A stretch of DNA of 64,000 bases, taken from the NCBI RefSeq assembly GCF_003012935.1, contig NZ_PUDR01000011.1, forward strand, positions 62,001-126,000, read 5' to 3'. Position 1 is the first letter of the stretch. Each line of letters opens with the position of its first letter. This DNA comes from Pannonibacter carbonis (GTDB lineage: Bacteria > Pseudomonadota > Alphaproteobacteria > Rhizobiales > Stappiaceae). The notes below the pieces were generated by a model. The model was not told the DNA's origin and ran no database searches. It saw only the letters and a program-made list of their open reading frames with translations. The translations under genes were made by a program, and so were the position numbers. Below, piece after piece: positions 43,559 through 52,318 of the stretch.

Positions 43559-44404
43559 ATGACCATTCGCATCGCCCAGATTTCCGACACGCATCTGTCG
43601 CCGGAAAAGCCGTTCTTCCGGGAGAATTTCGACAAGATCGCGGAAAGCCTGCGCGACAATCGCCCTGACCTCGTCCTCAACACCGGCGATCTGGCACTCG
43701 ATGGCGCCGACCATGAGGCAGACCTTCTGGACGCCCGCGCCGCCCATGACAGCCTCGGACTGGAATGGCATGCCCTGCCCGGCAATCATGACGTGGGCGA
43801 TCACCTCGACGTCGCCCGCCGCCAGCCGGTCAACGCCGAGCGCCTCGAGCGCTACCGCTCGGTGTTCGGTCCCGACTGCTGGAGCCTCGATGTTCCGGGC
43901 TGGCGCCTGCTCGGCCTCAATGCCCTGACGCTCGGGCTGGATCTTGCCGGTGCGGCCGACCAGGAAATGCTGGTGCGCGATGCGGTGGCGGATCTCGGCG
44001 GCCGGTCGCTGGCGATCTTCCTGCACAAGCCGCTGATGGACGAGACCTACGAGGAAGACCTCATCAGCAACCGTTTCACCACGAAGGGACCGCGCCAGAA
44101 GCTGCTGGCCGCGCTCGGCGGTGTAAATCCGGCAATGATCGCCTGCGGTCACGTGCACCAGTACCGCGACACGATGGTCGCCGGCACGCGGCACATCTGG
44201 GCTCCGGCCACCTCCTTCATGATTGGTGATCCGTGGCAGCCGGGCTATGGCGTCAAGGCGGTCGGCTATGTCGAACATGCCTTCGAAGCCGATGGCCGCT
44301 TCTCGCATCGCCTCGTCGGCGTGCGCGGTCTGGTGCACCACGACCTCGCCAGCTACCCGGAAGCCTATGGCGACGTCCGCGCCTGGGGTCCGGGCAACGC
44401 CTGA
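43559..44404 (+). CDS. Metallophosphoesterase (GpdQ/CpdA-type phosphodiesterase)
   Basis: The 281-residue protein has all binuclear-metal motifs of class III phosphodiesterases: ISDTHLS, NTGDLAL, GNHDVGD and ACGHVHQ. Members cleave cAMP (CpdA) or glycerophosphodiesters (GpdQ). Placement directly after a Ugp-like importer favours a glycerophosphodiesterase that frees glycerol 3-phosphate, the job UgpQ does in E. coli with an unrelated fold. ATG 43559 has an AGAGG 6 bases upstream. A cAMP phosphodiesterase remains possible, since a class III cyclase is encoded 8 kb away. Confidence 0.88.
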   Translation: MTIRIAQISDTHLSPEKPFFRENFDKIAESLRDNRPDLVLNTGDLALDGADHEADLLDARAAHDSLGLEWHALPGNHDVGDHLDVARRQPVNAERLERYRSVFGPDCWSLDVPGWRLLGLNALTLGLDLAGAADQEMLVRDAVADLGGRSLAIFLHKPLMDETYEEDLISNRFTTKGPRQKLLAALGGVNPAMIACGHVHQYRDTMVAGTRHIWAPATSFMIGDPWQPGYGVKAVGYVEHAFEADGRFSHRLVGVRGLVHHDLASYPEAYGDVRAWGPGNA

Positions 44405-44491
44405 GGGCGTGAGACGCGCAGACTGCTGTGTGCGGATGTGGCCTTCTGATCGGGGGGCCGGGGGATCACATTCGGGCGCGATGGATCTAGA

Positions 44492-44668
44492 GCCTCTCCG
44501 CTCCCCTCCCCCTCGTGGGGAGGGGTAAGGGGTGGGGGGATCCACGGCAGGGCGCCAGACCATACCCCTATGAAGTTCCACGGATAAATGCAGTAAATTT
44601 TCCCGGGTGCTAAGTCTGCGCCCCCCACCCCCGCCCCCTCCCCACGAGGGGGAGGGGAGCGGAGAGGC
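44492..44668. repeat. Near-perfect 48-base inverted repeat pair
   Basis: The left arm (44492-44539) and right arm (44621-44668) are inverted copies that differ at only a few positions, separated by 81 bases. Each arm also holds its own smaller palindrome (CTCCCC...GGGGAG). The arms are very rich in runs of C or G. This looks like a mobile or REP-type intergenic element in two facing copies. It fills most of the gap between the phosphodiesterase and prmB, where no gene is supported. Confidence 0.8.
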
Positions 44669-44822
44669 CCTGCCCCATTAACCCGGGAGAGAGGATGGAC
44701 GTTGATCCCGGCCCGGACCAGTTGCGGGCAACGAGCCTCGCCCTTGCATTCTCCCGCGACTTGCACAACAACTCGCGCCGGTTCCGGGTGGCTGTCTCAA
44801 GGCGCGTCCGGGCACTGAGAGG

Positions 44823-45791
44823 ATGACCGAGATGCCGACCGCCGCCCATACACCGATCCCTGATCTTGCCATCGACCTGCGCCGTGACGTGGCTGACATG
44901 GTGACCCTCAAGGACGTGCTGCGGCTGGCCGTCAGCGCCTTCGAGAGCGCCGACCTCTATTTCGGCCATGGCTCGTCGACGGCGCTGGACGAGGCCATCT
45001 TCATTATCCTGGAAACGCTGCGACTGCCGGTCGACGACTTCAATACCTGGGCCGATGCCCGGCTCAGCGCGCATGAGAAGGCGCTGCTCGGCGAGCGGCT
45101 GGCGCTGCGCCTCGAGACGCGGATGCCGGCCGCCTATATTACGGGCCGCAGCTACCTGCTCGGCGTACCGTTCAAGTCGGATGCGCGGGCGCTGGTGCCG
45201 CGCTCCTACATCGCCGAATTGCTGCGCTCGTCGCTGTTTGACGGGTCGGACCCGGACGTGAACCTGATCCGTAATCCGGAAGACGTCACTTCCGTGCTGG
45301 ACCTTTGCACCGGCGGTGGCTCGCTGGCGATCTTCGCCGCCTATGCCTTCCCCAATGCCAAGGTGGATGCGGTCGACCTGTCGCCGGAGGCCTTGAGCCT
45401 TGCGGCGGAGAATGTCGCCGAGCACGGACTGCAAGACCGCATCGAGCTGTTGCAGGGTAACCTGTTCGAGCCGGTGAAGGGCCGCACCTACGACCTGATC
45501 ATCACCAACCCGCCCTATGTCCATCCGGACGTGATGGACGTGCTGCCGGACGAATTCCGCCACGAGCCGGAAATGGCGCTGCACGGCGGCCATGACGGGC
45601 TGGATCTGGTACGCGAGATCCTGAACAGCTACCGCGACCACATGAACGAAGGCGGCGGCATCCTCTGCGAAATCGGCGAGGACCACGAAATCCTCGACGC
45701 CGATTACCCTGACCTGCCGTTCCTGTGGCTGGCGACGGAAGAATCGGATTCCGAGGTGTTCTGGCTGCCGGCCAGGCCGCAGTGGGGTTGA
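44823..45791 (+). CDS. prmB: Ribosomal protein uL3 glutamine methyltransferase PrmB
   Basis: The 322-residue SAM-dependent methyltransferase has an N-terminal helical domain, the SAM-binding DLCTGGGS (about 160-167) and the catalytic NPPY (229-232) that methylates glutamine side-chain nitrogen. The ERLALRLETRMPAAY segment and ALVPRS mark it as PrmB (N5-methylation of Gln in ribosomal protein L3) and not PrmC, which acts on release factors. It stands alone between two intergenic repeats. Confidence 0.92.
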   Translation: MTEMPTAAHTPIPDLAIDLRRDVADMVTLKDVLRLAVSAFESADLYFGHGSSTALDEAIFIILETLRLPVDDFNTWADARLSAHEKALLGERLALRLETRMPAAYITGRSYLLGVPFKSDARALVPRSYIAELLRSSLFDGSDPDVNLIRNPEDVTSVLDLCTGGGSLAIFAAYAFPNAKVDAVDLSPEALSLAAENVAEHGLQDRIELLQGNLFEPVKGRTYDLIITNPPYVHPDVMDVLPDEFRHEPEMALHGGHDGLDLVREILNSYRDHMNEGGGILCEIGEDHEILDADYPDLPFLWLATEESDSEVFWLPARPQWG

Positions 45792-45828
45792 GGCAAGGTT
45801 GGCGATCAAGCTGTGCCAATTACACCGC

Positions 45829-45933
45829 GCTGTCCCGGCCTTGTGCCGGGACCTGTGGGGTACGCGCTCCCTAATATGGTCGATTTTCTCTCTTTCGGCA
45901 TCACGACAGGTCCCGGCACAAGGCCGGGACAGC
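45829..45933. repeat. Perfect 28-base inverted repeat with REP core
   Basis: The left arm (45829-45856) and right arm (45906-45933) are exact inverted copies, 49 bases apart. Each arm contains the hairpin core CCCGGCCTTGTGCCGGG, which is like the CTCGGCCTTGTGCCGAG of the element at 27044. It lies between prmB and the convergent P-type ATPase and may also act as a bidirectional terminator. Confidence 0.85.
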
Positions 45934-45970
45934 TCAGAGAGAATGTACGAACCCGTTCGTGGATCCGCCC

Positions 45971-48322
45971 CTACCCCTCCTTGCCCGGGTCATAGGCCAG
46001 GAGGCGGAGGGCGTTGAGGGTGACGAGGACGGTGGCGCCCGTGTCGGCCATGATGGCAATCCACAGCCCGGTGAGGCCAAGGATGCTGGTCACGAGGAAC
46101 ACCGCCTTCAGTCCAAGCGCGATAGCGATGTTCTGATGGATGTTGCCCATGGCCTGACGTGCAAGGCGGATGAGACCGGCGACATCGCTGACCCGGTCGC
46201 GCAGCACGGCGGCATCGGCGGTTTCCAGCGCAACATCCGTGCCTGAACCCATGGCGACACCGACCGACGCCTGTGCCAGTGCGGGCGCATCGTTGATGCC
46301 ATCACCGACCATCATCACGCCGCCGGTTGCGGCCAGATCGCGGATCGCACGCACCTTGTCTTCCGGCATCAGTTCGGCGCGGGCATTCAGCCCGAGCGTG
46401 CCGGCGATGGCCTTGGCGGTGCGGGCGTTGTCGCCGGTCAGCATGATGGCGCTGACGCCGAGCCGGGACAGCTGGCGAATACCTCCACAGGCGTCCTCAC
46501 GCGGCTCGTCGCGCAGGGCAATGAGGCCAAGAAGCTGACCATCCCGCAGGACGCAGACCACCGTCTTGCCTTCCGCTTCGAGCCGGGTTGCCTCAGCCTC
46601 TGATGCTGCGGCCAGGACCTTCAGCTCCGCCGCATGGCGCGGCGAAACCACTTGAACCAATCGGCGTTCAACGGTCGCCTCGACACCCTTGCCGGCCATG
46701 GCGCGGCCACCTTCAGCAGCCGGAATGGCGAGGGACAGGGCTTGCGTGCGGGCGACGATGGCCTTTGCCAGCGGATGGGACGACCCGGCCTCGACGGCTG
46801 CGGCGGCCTGCAGCAGCGCGGCATCATCGGCACCGGCCACTGGCACAAGATCGACCACCTGCGGCCGGCCTTCCGTGAGCGTGCCGGTCTTGTCAAAGGT
46901 GACGGCCTTGACGCGGGCAATGGCTTCAATGACGGCACCACCCTTCATCAGCAACCCGCGCCTTGCGCCAGCCGACAGGGCCGAGGCGATGGAGGCGGGC
47001 ACCGAGATGACCAGCGCACACGGGCAGCCGATCAGCAGCAGCGACAGGGCGCGGTAGATCCAGGTGTCCCAGTCCGCGCCAAAGCCCAGCGGCGGCACGA
47101 CGGCAACCAGAGCGGCGAGGCCGACGATGAAGGGCATGTAGTAACGGCTGAAGCGGTCGATGAAGCGTTCGGTCGGCGCGCGGGCGCTTTCGGCCTCCTC
47201 GACCAGCTTGATGATGCGGGCGATGGTGTTGTCCGCTGCGGCGCGGGTGACCTCGACCTTGAGCAGGGCCTCGGTGTTGATCGAGCCGGCGAAGACCTCG
47301 TCATCCACGCCCTTCGTGCGCGGCACGCTTTCGCCGGTCACCGGGCTTTCATCGACACCGGAGAGACCGGAGCGGATGACGCCATCGGCGGGAACGCGGT
47401 CGCCGGGGCGGACCAGCACGATCTGGCCGGGGGCAAGGCTGTCTGCCGCCACCTCGCGGGTGCCGGTGGGCGTTTCCAGCAGGGCGGTTTTCGGGACGAG
47501 ACGCGCCAGCGCCCGGATGCCTTCACGGGCCCGGTCGGCGGCAACGCCTTCCAGCACCTCGCCGACGGCAAAGAGGAAGACCACGAGCGCAGCCTCTTCC
47601 GCCGCACCGATCAGCAGCGCGCCAGCTGCAGCGATGGTCATCAGCATCTCGATGGTGAAGGGCATGCCGGCCGAAAGCGCGGCAAAGGCTCTCCGGGCAA
47701 CCGGCAGCACGCCTATGATGCAGGCCACAACAAAGACCCAGGAGGCGAGATTGGGCGCGAGCACGTAATGCGAGGCCCAGGCGACCCCGAGCAGCGCAGC
47801 AGTCACCACAACCAGTCTGCCCTTGGCCGTCTGGTACCAGCTGCGGCGCTGGCCGTCGCCAGCCACGGGCTCGTCATCGCCATGGGAGTGGGAATGGGCG
47901 GCGGGGGCAGCGTTTGCCATGCCAGAGGCAGGCGCTGCATGACCTCCGCAGCTTCCATCTGCGTGATCGTGGGCGTGGCCGTGCTTGTGCGCTTCGCCTG
48001 ATGATGCACCGTGTTCATGGCTGTGATCATGGCCGCAACCACAGGCATCTGGTGCAGATGCTGTGGTTAGGGCCGACGCCGCCACGCCCCTTGGCTTGAT
48101 GCCATAGCCAAGGGCCGATACGGCCTTCTCGATCTTTTCGCGCGATGTCACGGCTTCATCCAGCGTGAGACGCAGGCGCTCGCTCATCAAGGCGACTTCG
48201 ACAGCATCGACACCCGGAAGCCGTTCGACGGCCCCCTTCACCTTGCCGGCGCAAGAGCCGCAATCCATGCCGGAAATGGTCCATTCACACACATTGGACC
48301 GGGACGCTGGAGCATTCATCAT
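45971..48322 (-). CDS. Heavy-metal-exporting P1B-type ATPase (ZntA/CadA-like), His-rich
   Basis: The 783-residue pump has an N-terminal heavy-metal domain with GMDCGSC (Cys21 and Cys24), then a long linker rich in His and Asp (about 95-150), membrane segments with the metal-transport CPC (GCPCALV), the phosphorylated Asp in DKTGTLTEG, the hinge GDGINDAPAL and the SPC-related HP-type SSHPLA. CPC together with a GMDCGSC domain fits zinc, cadmium or lead export. The His-rich linker may buffer zinc. It has a MerR-type promoter but no merR-family gene beside it. Confidence 0.92.
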   Translation of the reverse strand: MMNAPASRSNVCEWTISGMDCGSCAGKVKGAVERLPGVDAVEVALMSERLRLTLDEAVTSREKIEKAVSALGYGIKPRGVAASALTTASAPDACGCGHDHSHEHGASSGEAHKHGHAHDHADGSCGGHAAPASGMANAAPAAHSHSHGDDEPVAGDGQRRSWYQTAKGRLVVVTAALLGVAWASHYVLAPNLASWVFVVACIIGVLPVARRAFAALSAGMPFTIEMLMTIAAAGALLIGAAEEAALVVFLFAVGEVLEGVAADRAREGIRALARLVPKTALLETPTGTREVAADSLAPGQIVLVRPGDRVPADGVIRSGLSGVDESPVTGESVPRTKGVDDEVFAGSINTEALLKVEVTRAAADNTIARIIKLVEEAESARAPTERFIDRFSRYYMPFIVGLAALVAVVPPLGFGADWDTWIYRALSLLLIGCPCALVISVPASIASALSAGARRGLLMKGGAVIEAIARVKAVTFDKTGTLTEGRPQVVDLVPVAGADDAALLQAAAAVEAGSSHPLAKAIVARTQALSLAIPAAEGGRAMAGKGVEATVERRLVQVVSPRHAAELKVLAAASEAEATRLEAEGKTVVCVLRDGQLLGLIALRDEPREDACGGIRQLSRLGVSAIMLTGDNARTAKAIAGTLGLNARAELMPEDKVRAIRDLAATGGVMMVGDGINDAPALAQASVGVAMGSGTDVALETADAAVLRDRVSDVAGLIRLARQAMGNIHQNIAIALGLKAVFLVTSILGLTGLWIAIMADTGATVLVTLNALRLLAYDPGKEG

Positions 48323-48368
48323 TTACCTCACTGCCCGGATTCCGGGCGAAACTCTCCCTGTGAGGTCT

Positions 48369-48399
48369 GGCGTAGCACCTCTAGTCACCAGAGCTTCAA
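48369..48399 (-). promoter_or_regulatory. MerR-family (ZntR/CadR-like) promoter of the metal ATPase
   Basis: Reading leftward, TTGAAG (48394-48399) is followed by a 19-base spacer and TACGCC (48369-48374). The spacer carries the dyad CTCT-7-AGAG. An over-long spacer with a dyad between -35 and -10 is the hallmark of MerR-activated metal promoters. The -10 is weak, which fits an activated promoter. Confidence 0.6.
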
Positions 48400-48721
48400 G
48401 CGGTAATTTTCACCTGCGCATTTTCCCTGATGAACGCGGTAAACTGTCAAAAAGCACAATCCGGATCTGGGCCGAGCCGGGCAATCATGCGACAGAAGCG
48501 CCATTGCGGACCCACCGGCGTGTCTTGCGACCAGCCTGGCCGGACGGCGCTCTCACGACCGGTCCGGGTTGATGCACCACTGACAAGCAGCGCCGGCCGC
48601 GATGTGGCAAGAGACGGATGATGCCAAAAGCGGCATGCCTCGTTATTGGCCTTGCCCGCTCCTGCGGGAAAGTTCTACCATCTGGTCAAAAAGCTTGGGA
48701 GCCAACAGTTAGGGGACAGAA
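48400..48721. other. Gap upstream of the BMP transporter operon
   Basis: No gene is supported. The stretch must hold the rightward promoter of the BMP binding-protein gene. I did not find a clear -35/-10 pair. AGGGGACAG precedes the ATG at 48722 and gives a ribosome binding site. Confidence 0.35.
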
Positions 48722-49741
48722 ATGACGCAGAAATTCAGTCTTGATGTCAGCCGCCGCAGCCTGCTTCTGGGTGCCGGCGCAACCTTGGCCGGCAGTGCGC
48801 TGCTGCCACGAATCGCATTCGGCCAGACCCCGATCAAAACCGCCGGCATCTATACCGTCCCGGTGGAACAGCAGTGGGTCAGCCGCATTCACATTGCCGC
48901 TGAAGCTGCCAAGGCTGCCGGCCAGATCGACTACAGTTTCTCCGAAAACACCACCAACACCGACTATCCGCGCGTCATGCGTGAATACGCGGAAAGCGGC
49001 GTGAAGCTGATCGTCGGCGAGATCTTCGGCGTCGAGCAGGAAGCCCGCGAAGTGGCCGCCGAGTATCCGGAAGTCGCCTTCCTGATGGGCTCGTCCTTCA
49101 TGCCGGATGCCGCCGTGCCGAACCTTTCCGTGTTCGACAACTACATCCAGGACGCGTCGTATCTCTCCGGCATCATCGCCGGCGCCATGACCAAGTCCGG
49201 CAAGATCGGCATGGTCGGCGGCTTCCCGATCCCGGAAGTGAACCGCCTGATGCATGCCTTCATGGCCGGCGTGAAGGAGACCCGCAAGGATGCGACCTTC
49301 CAGGTCAGCTTCATCGGCTCCTGGTTCGATCCCCCGAAGGCCAAGGAAACCGCCTTCGCCATGATCGATGGCGGCGCGGACATGCTCTATGCCGAGCGCT
49401 TCGGCGTGTCGGACGCGGCCAAGGAACGCGGCGTGCTGGCCATCGGCAACGTCATCGACACGCAGGCAGACTATCCGGAGACGGTGGTTGCCTCAGCGCT
49501 GTGGCACTTCGAACCGACGCTGCAGAAGGCGATCGCCAACATCAATGCCGGCAGCTTCAAGGCCGACAATTACGGCGTCTATTCCTTCATGAAGGAAGGC
49601 GGCTGCTCGCTGGCGCCGCTCGGCACGTTTGATGGCAAGGTTCCGGCCGCAGCCATGGACCTCGTCAAGACGCGTGAAGCCGCGATCAAGGATGGTTCTT
49701 TCACCGTCGAGATCAACGACAACGAGCCGAAGTCCTCGTGA
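48722..49741 (+). CDS. BMP-family ABC substrate-binding protein, Tat-type signal
   Basis: The 339-residue protein has a twin-arginine motif (SRRSLLLGAGATLAG) and hydrophobic stretch, then a basic-membrane-protein fold (IYTVPVEQQWVSRIHIAAEAAK at the start, GKIGMVGGFPIPEVNRL in the middle). BMP-type proteins such as TmpC/PnrA bind purine or pyrimidine nucleosides. No lipobox Cys is seen. It is the first gene of a coupled nucleoside-type transport operon. Confidence 0.9.
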   Translation: MTQKFSLDVSRRSLLLGAGATLAGSALLPRIAFGQTPIKTAGIYTVPVEQQWVSRIHIAAEAAKAAGQIDYSFSENTTNTDYPRVMREYAESGVKLIVGEIFGVEQEAREVAAEYPEVAFLMGSSFMPDAAVPNLSVFDNYIQDASYLSGIIAGAMTKSGKIGMVGGFPIPEVNRLMHAFMAGVKETRKDATFQVSFIGSWFDPPKAKETAFAMIDGGADMLYAERFGVSDAAKERGVLAIGNVIDTQADYPETVVASALWHFEPTLQKAIANINAGSFKADNYGVYSFMKEGGCSLAPLGTFDGKVPAAAMDLVKTREAAIKDGSFTVEINDNEPKSS

Positions 49742-51279
49742 CCGGCACGACCCAGGAGGCGCGGGACATCGTCCTGCGCCTCGACGGCATCACCAAACGC
49801 TTTGGCCCGCTCGTCGCCAATGACGCCATCAGCCTGACTCTCAACCGCGGCGAGATCATCGCGCTGCTCGGCGAAAACGGCGCGGGCAAGACGACGCTGA
49901 TGAACATCCTCTTCGGCCATTACACGGCCGATGCGGGACAGGTAGAGGTTTTTGGCAAGCTGCTGCCCCCCGGCCAGCCGCGTGCGGCGCTGGCGGCTGG
50001 CGTCGGCATGGTGCACCAGCACTTCACCCTCGCCGACCATCTGACCGTGACCGAGAACATCCTGCTCGGCACGCAGCCGCTGTGGCAGCTGGGCCTTGGG
50101 CTCGGCGTGGCCCGGGACAAGATTGCGAGGCTTTCCGCCGATTTCGGCCTTGCCGTCCATCCGGATGCCAAGGTGTCCGCCCTGTCGGTCGGCGAGCGGC
50201 AGCGGGTGGAGATCCTCAAGGCGCTTTACCGCGATGCGCGCATCCTGATCCTCGACGAGCCGACCGCCGTGCTGACGCCGCAGGAAACGGATGCGCTGTT
50301 CGAGACCCTGAAGAAGGCCGTGGCGCGCGGGCTCTCCATCGTCTTCATCAGCCACAAGCTGCATGAGGTGATGGCGGTGGCCGACCGATGCCTGGTACTT
50401 CGGCATGGCAAGCTGGTCGCCGAACGCGACACGCACCAGACCTCGGGCGCCGAACTGGCGGCCTTGATGGTCGGCGGTGCAGTCCCGGAGCTTAGCCCCT
50501 CGACGGCCAAGCCCGGCGCGCCGCTGCTGATGCTGAGCCGGGTGACGACCCCGGATGCGGAAGCCGCGCCCGGCCTGAAGGACGTGACGCTGACCCTCCG
50601 CGCAGGCGAGATCACGGGACTGGCCGGCGTCTCCGGCAACGGCCAGGCCGCCCTGTCGGATCTCATCGGCGGGCTGATCCGGCCTGAGAGCGGCACGCTG
50701 GAGCTGGCGGGAGCAACCGTGGCCGCGTGGTCGGCGCATGACGCCATCCTCGCCGGCATCGCCCGCATTCCGGAAGACCGGCACAAGACCGGCACCATCG
50801 CCGATTTCAGCCTGACCGAGAACGCCATCCTCGAGCGCTACCGCGAGGCGCCGTTCAGCCGCAAGGGCTGGATGAACTGGGGTGCGGCCGAGGGCTTTGC
50901 CCGCGACATCATCCAGACCTATGACGTGCGTTGCCCCGGCCCGGACGCGCGCATCCGGCTGCTGTCAGGCGGCAACATGCAGAAGCTGATCCTCGGCCGG
51001 GTGCTGGAGCCGGGGCCGAAGGTCATCCTCGCCAACCAGCCGGTGCGCGGCCTCGACATCGGCGCGATCACCTTCATCCATTCCCGCCTGATCGCCGCCC
51101 GCGATGCCGGCGCGGCCGTCCTGCTCATCTCGGAGGATCTCGACGAGGTGCTGAAACTCTCCGACGTGGTGCATGTCATCTACGAAGGCCGCCTGTCGCC
51201 GGGGTTCGCCCGCGGCAGCATGGGGCCGGCCGATCTCGGCCTGTGGATGGCCGGACAAGGATTTGACCATGCGGCTTGA
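49738..51279 (+). CDS. Nucleoside-type ABC transporter ATPase, two cassettes
   Basis: The 513-residue protein holds two ATPase domains. The first has GENGAGKTT, LSVGERQRVEILKAL and ILDEPTAVLTP. The second has a degenerate Walker A (GVSGNGQ), an LSGGNMQK signature and a Walker-B-like ILANQPVRGLD, as is usual in this YufO/NupO-like group. I read a GTG start at 49738 because it overlaps the stop of the binding-protein gene (GTGA). It energises the two permeases after it. Confidence 0.92.
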   Translation: MTGTTQEARDIVLRLDGITKRFGPLVANDAISLTLNRGEIIALLGENGAGKTTLMNILFGHYTADAGQVEVFGKLLPPGQPRAALAAGVGMVHQHFTLADHLTVTENILLGTQPLWQLGLGLGVARDKIARLSADFGLAVHPDAKVSALSVGERQRVEILKALYRDARILILDEPTAVLTPQETDALFETLKKAVARGLSIVFISHKLHEVMAVADRCLVLRHGKLVAERDTHQTSGAELAALMVGGAVPELSPSTAKPGAPLLMLSRVTTPDAEAAPGLKDVTLTLRAGEITGLAGVSGNGQAALSDLIGGLIRPESGTLELAGATVAAWSAHDAILAGIARIPEDRHKTGTIADFSLTENAILERYREAPFSRKGWMNWGAAEGFARDIIQTYDVRCPGPDARIRLLSGGNMQKLILGRVLEPGPKVILANQPVRGLDIGAITFIHSRLIAARDAGAAVLLISEDLDEVLKLSDVVHVIYEGRLSPGFARGSMGPADLGLWMAGQGFDHAA

Positions 51280-52318
51280 GCCGATTGCCAACCCGAGCCT
51301 TGCCCGCCGCATCGGCCTGCCCGTGCTGGCGCTGGCAATGACCGTGGTCTGCGGCTCCCTGCTGGCGCTGACAGCCGGGGCCGATCCCTTCGACACGCTG
51401 CGGCTGATCGTGGTCGGCGCGGTTGGCAGCAAGTTCGCCCTGCTTGAAACGTTGAACCGGGCGACGCCGCTGATCTTCACCGGTCTTGCCGTCGCCGTCG
51501 CCTTCCGCGCCAGGCTCTGGAACATCGGCGCGGAAGCCCAGCTTTATGCCGGGGCCATTGTCACCGTGCTGATCGGCACCGGGGCCACCGGTCTGCCGGC
51601 GCTGCCCCTGCTGCTGGTAGCCGGCATTGCCGCCATGTTTGCCGGCGCCGCTGTCCTGATCCCGCCCGTGCTCCTGAAGACACGGCTCGGCGTCGATGAG
51701 GTGGTGACGACACTGCTGATCAACTTCATCATGCTGCTGTTCGTCTCCTATCTGCTGGAAGGGCCGATGAAGGACCCGGCCGGCATGGGCTGGCCGAAGT
51801 CCACGGCGCTGGCGAAGGAGGCAAGGCTGCCGCGCATCGTCGACGGGCTCCGGCTGCACTGGGGCTTTGCCCTGGCGATCCTGTCGGCCATTGCCGTCTG
51901 GGTGATCCAGACACGCACGACGCTCGGCTACGAGATCCGCGCCGTTGGCCTCAACGCGAAAGCCGCGAAATTCGCCGGCATTCCGGTGAATGGCGTGCTC
52001 GTCAAGACCGCGCTCCTCTCCGGCGGGCTGGCGGCACTGGCCGGCTACAGCGAAGTGGCGGGGCTCAAGGGCCACCTCAGCCTCGATCTGTCGCCGGGCT
52101 TCGGCTACACCGGCATCATCGTCGCCATGCTGGCGCTGCTGAACCCTCTCGGCGTCATCCCCTCGGCCATTTTCGTCGCCGGCATCTTCGTCGGGGCCAA
52201 CAGCATGAGCCGGGCGGCGAGCGTACCGACCTACATCGCCGACATGCTGCTCGCCATCGCCCTCCTGTTCATGGTGCTGGCGATCCTCCTCACACGTTAC
52301 CGGGTGAAACGCGGATGA
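51269..52318 (+). CDS. Nucleoside-type ABC transporter permease 1
   Basis: The 349-residue inner-membrane protein has about nine hydrophobic segments and the family motif RAVGLNAKAAKFAG. It is the larger of the two permeases. ATG 51269 is chosen because it precedes MRLEPIANPSL, a typical start for this family; the frame is open upstream within the ATPase gene. It overlaps the ATPase by 11 bases and the second permease by 4. Confidence 0.9.
   Translation: MRLEPIANPSLARRIGLPVLALAMTVVCGSLLALTAGADPFDTLRLIVVGAVGSKFALLETLNRATPLIFTGLAVAVAFRARLWNIGAEAQLYAGAIVTVLIGTGATGLPALPLLLVAGIAAMFAGAAVLIPPVLLKTRLGVDEVVTTLLINFIMLLFVSYLLEGPMKDPAGMGWPKSTALAKEARLPRIVDGLRLHWGFALAILSAIAVWVIQTRTTLGYEIRAVGLNAKAAKFAGIPVNGVLVKTALLSGGLAALAGYSEVAGLKGHLSLDLSPGFGYTGIIVAMLALLNPLGVIPSAIFVAGIFVGANSMSRAASVPTYIADMLLAIALLFMVLAILLTRYRVKRG

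Noticed and set aside
44405-44668. Possible small gene in the gap after the phosphodiesterase
   Set aside because: The open frames come from the C- and G-rich arms of the inverted repeat and have no ribosome binding site or conserved look.
48323-48721. Small rightward open frames before the BMP gene
   Set aside because: They begin inside the metal-ATPase gene or its promoter and have no domain; the region looks regulatory.
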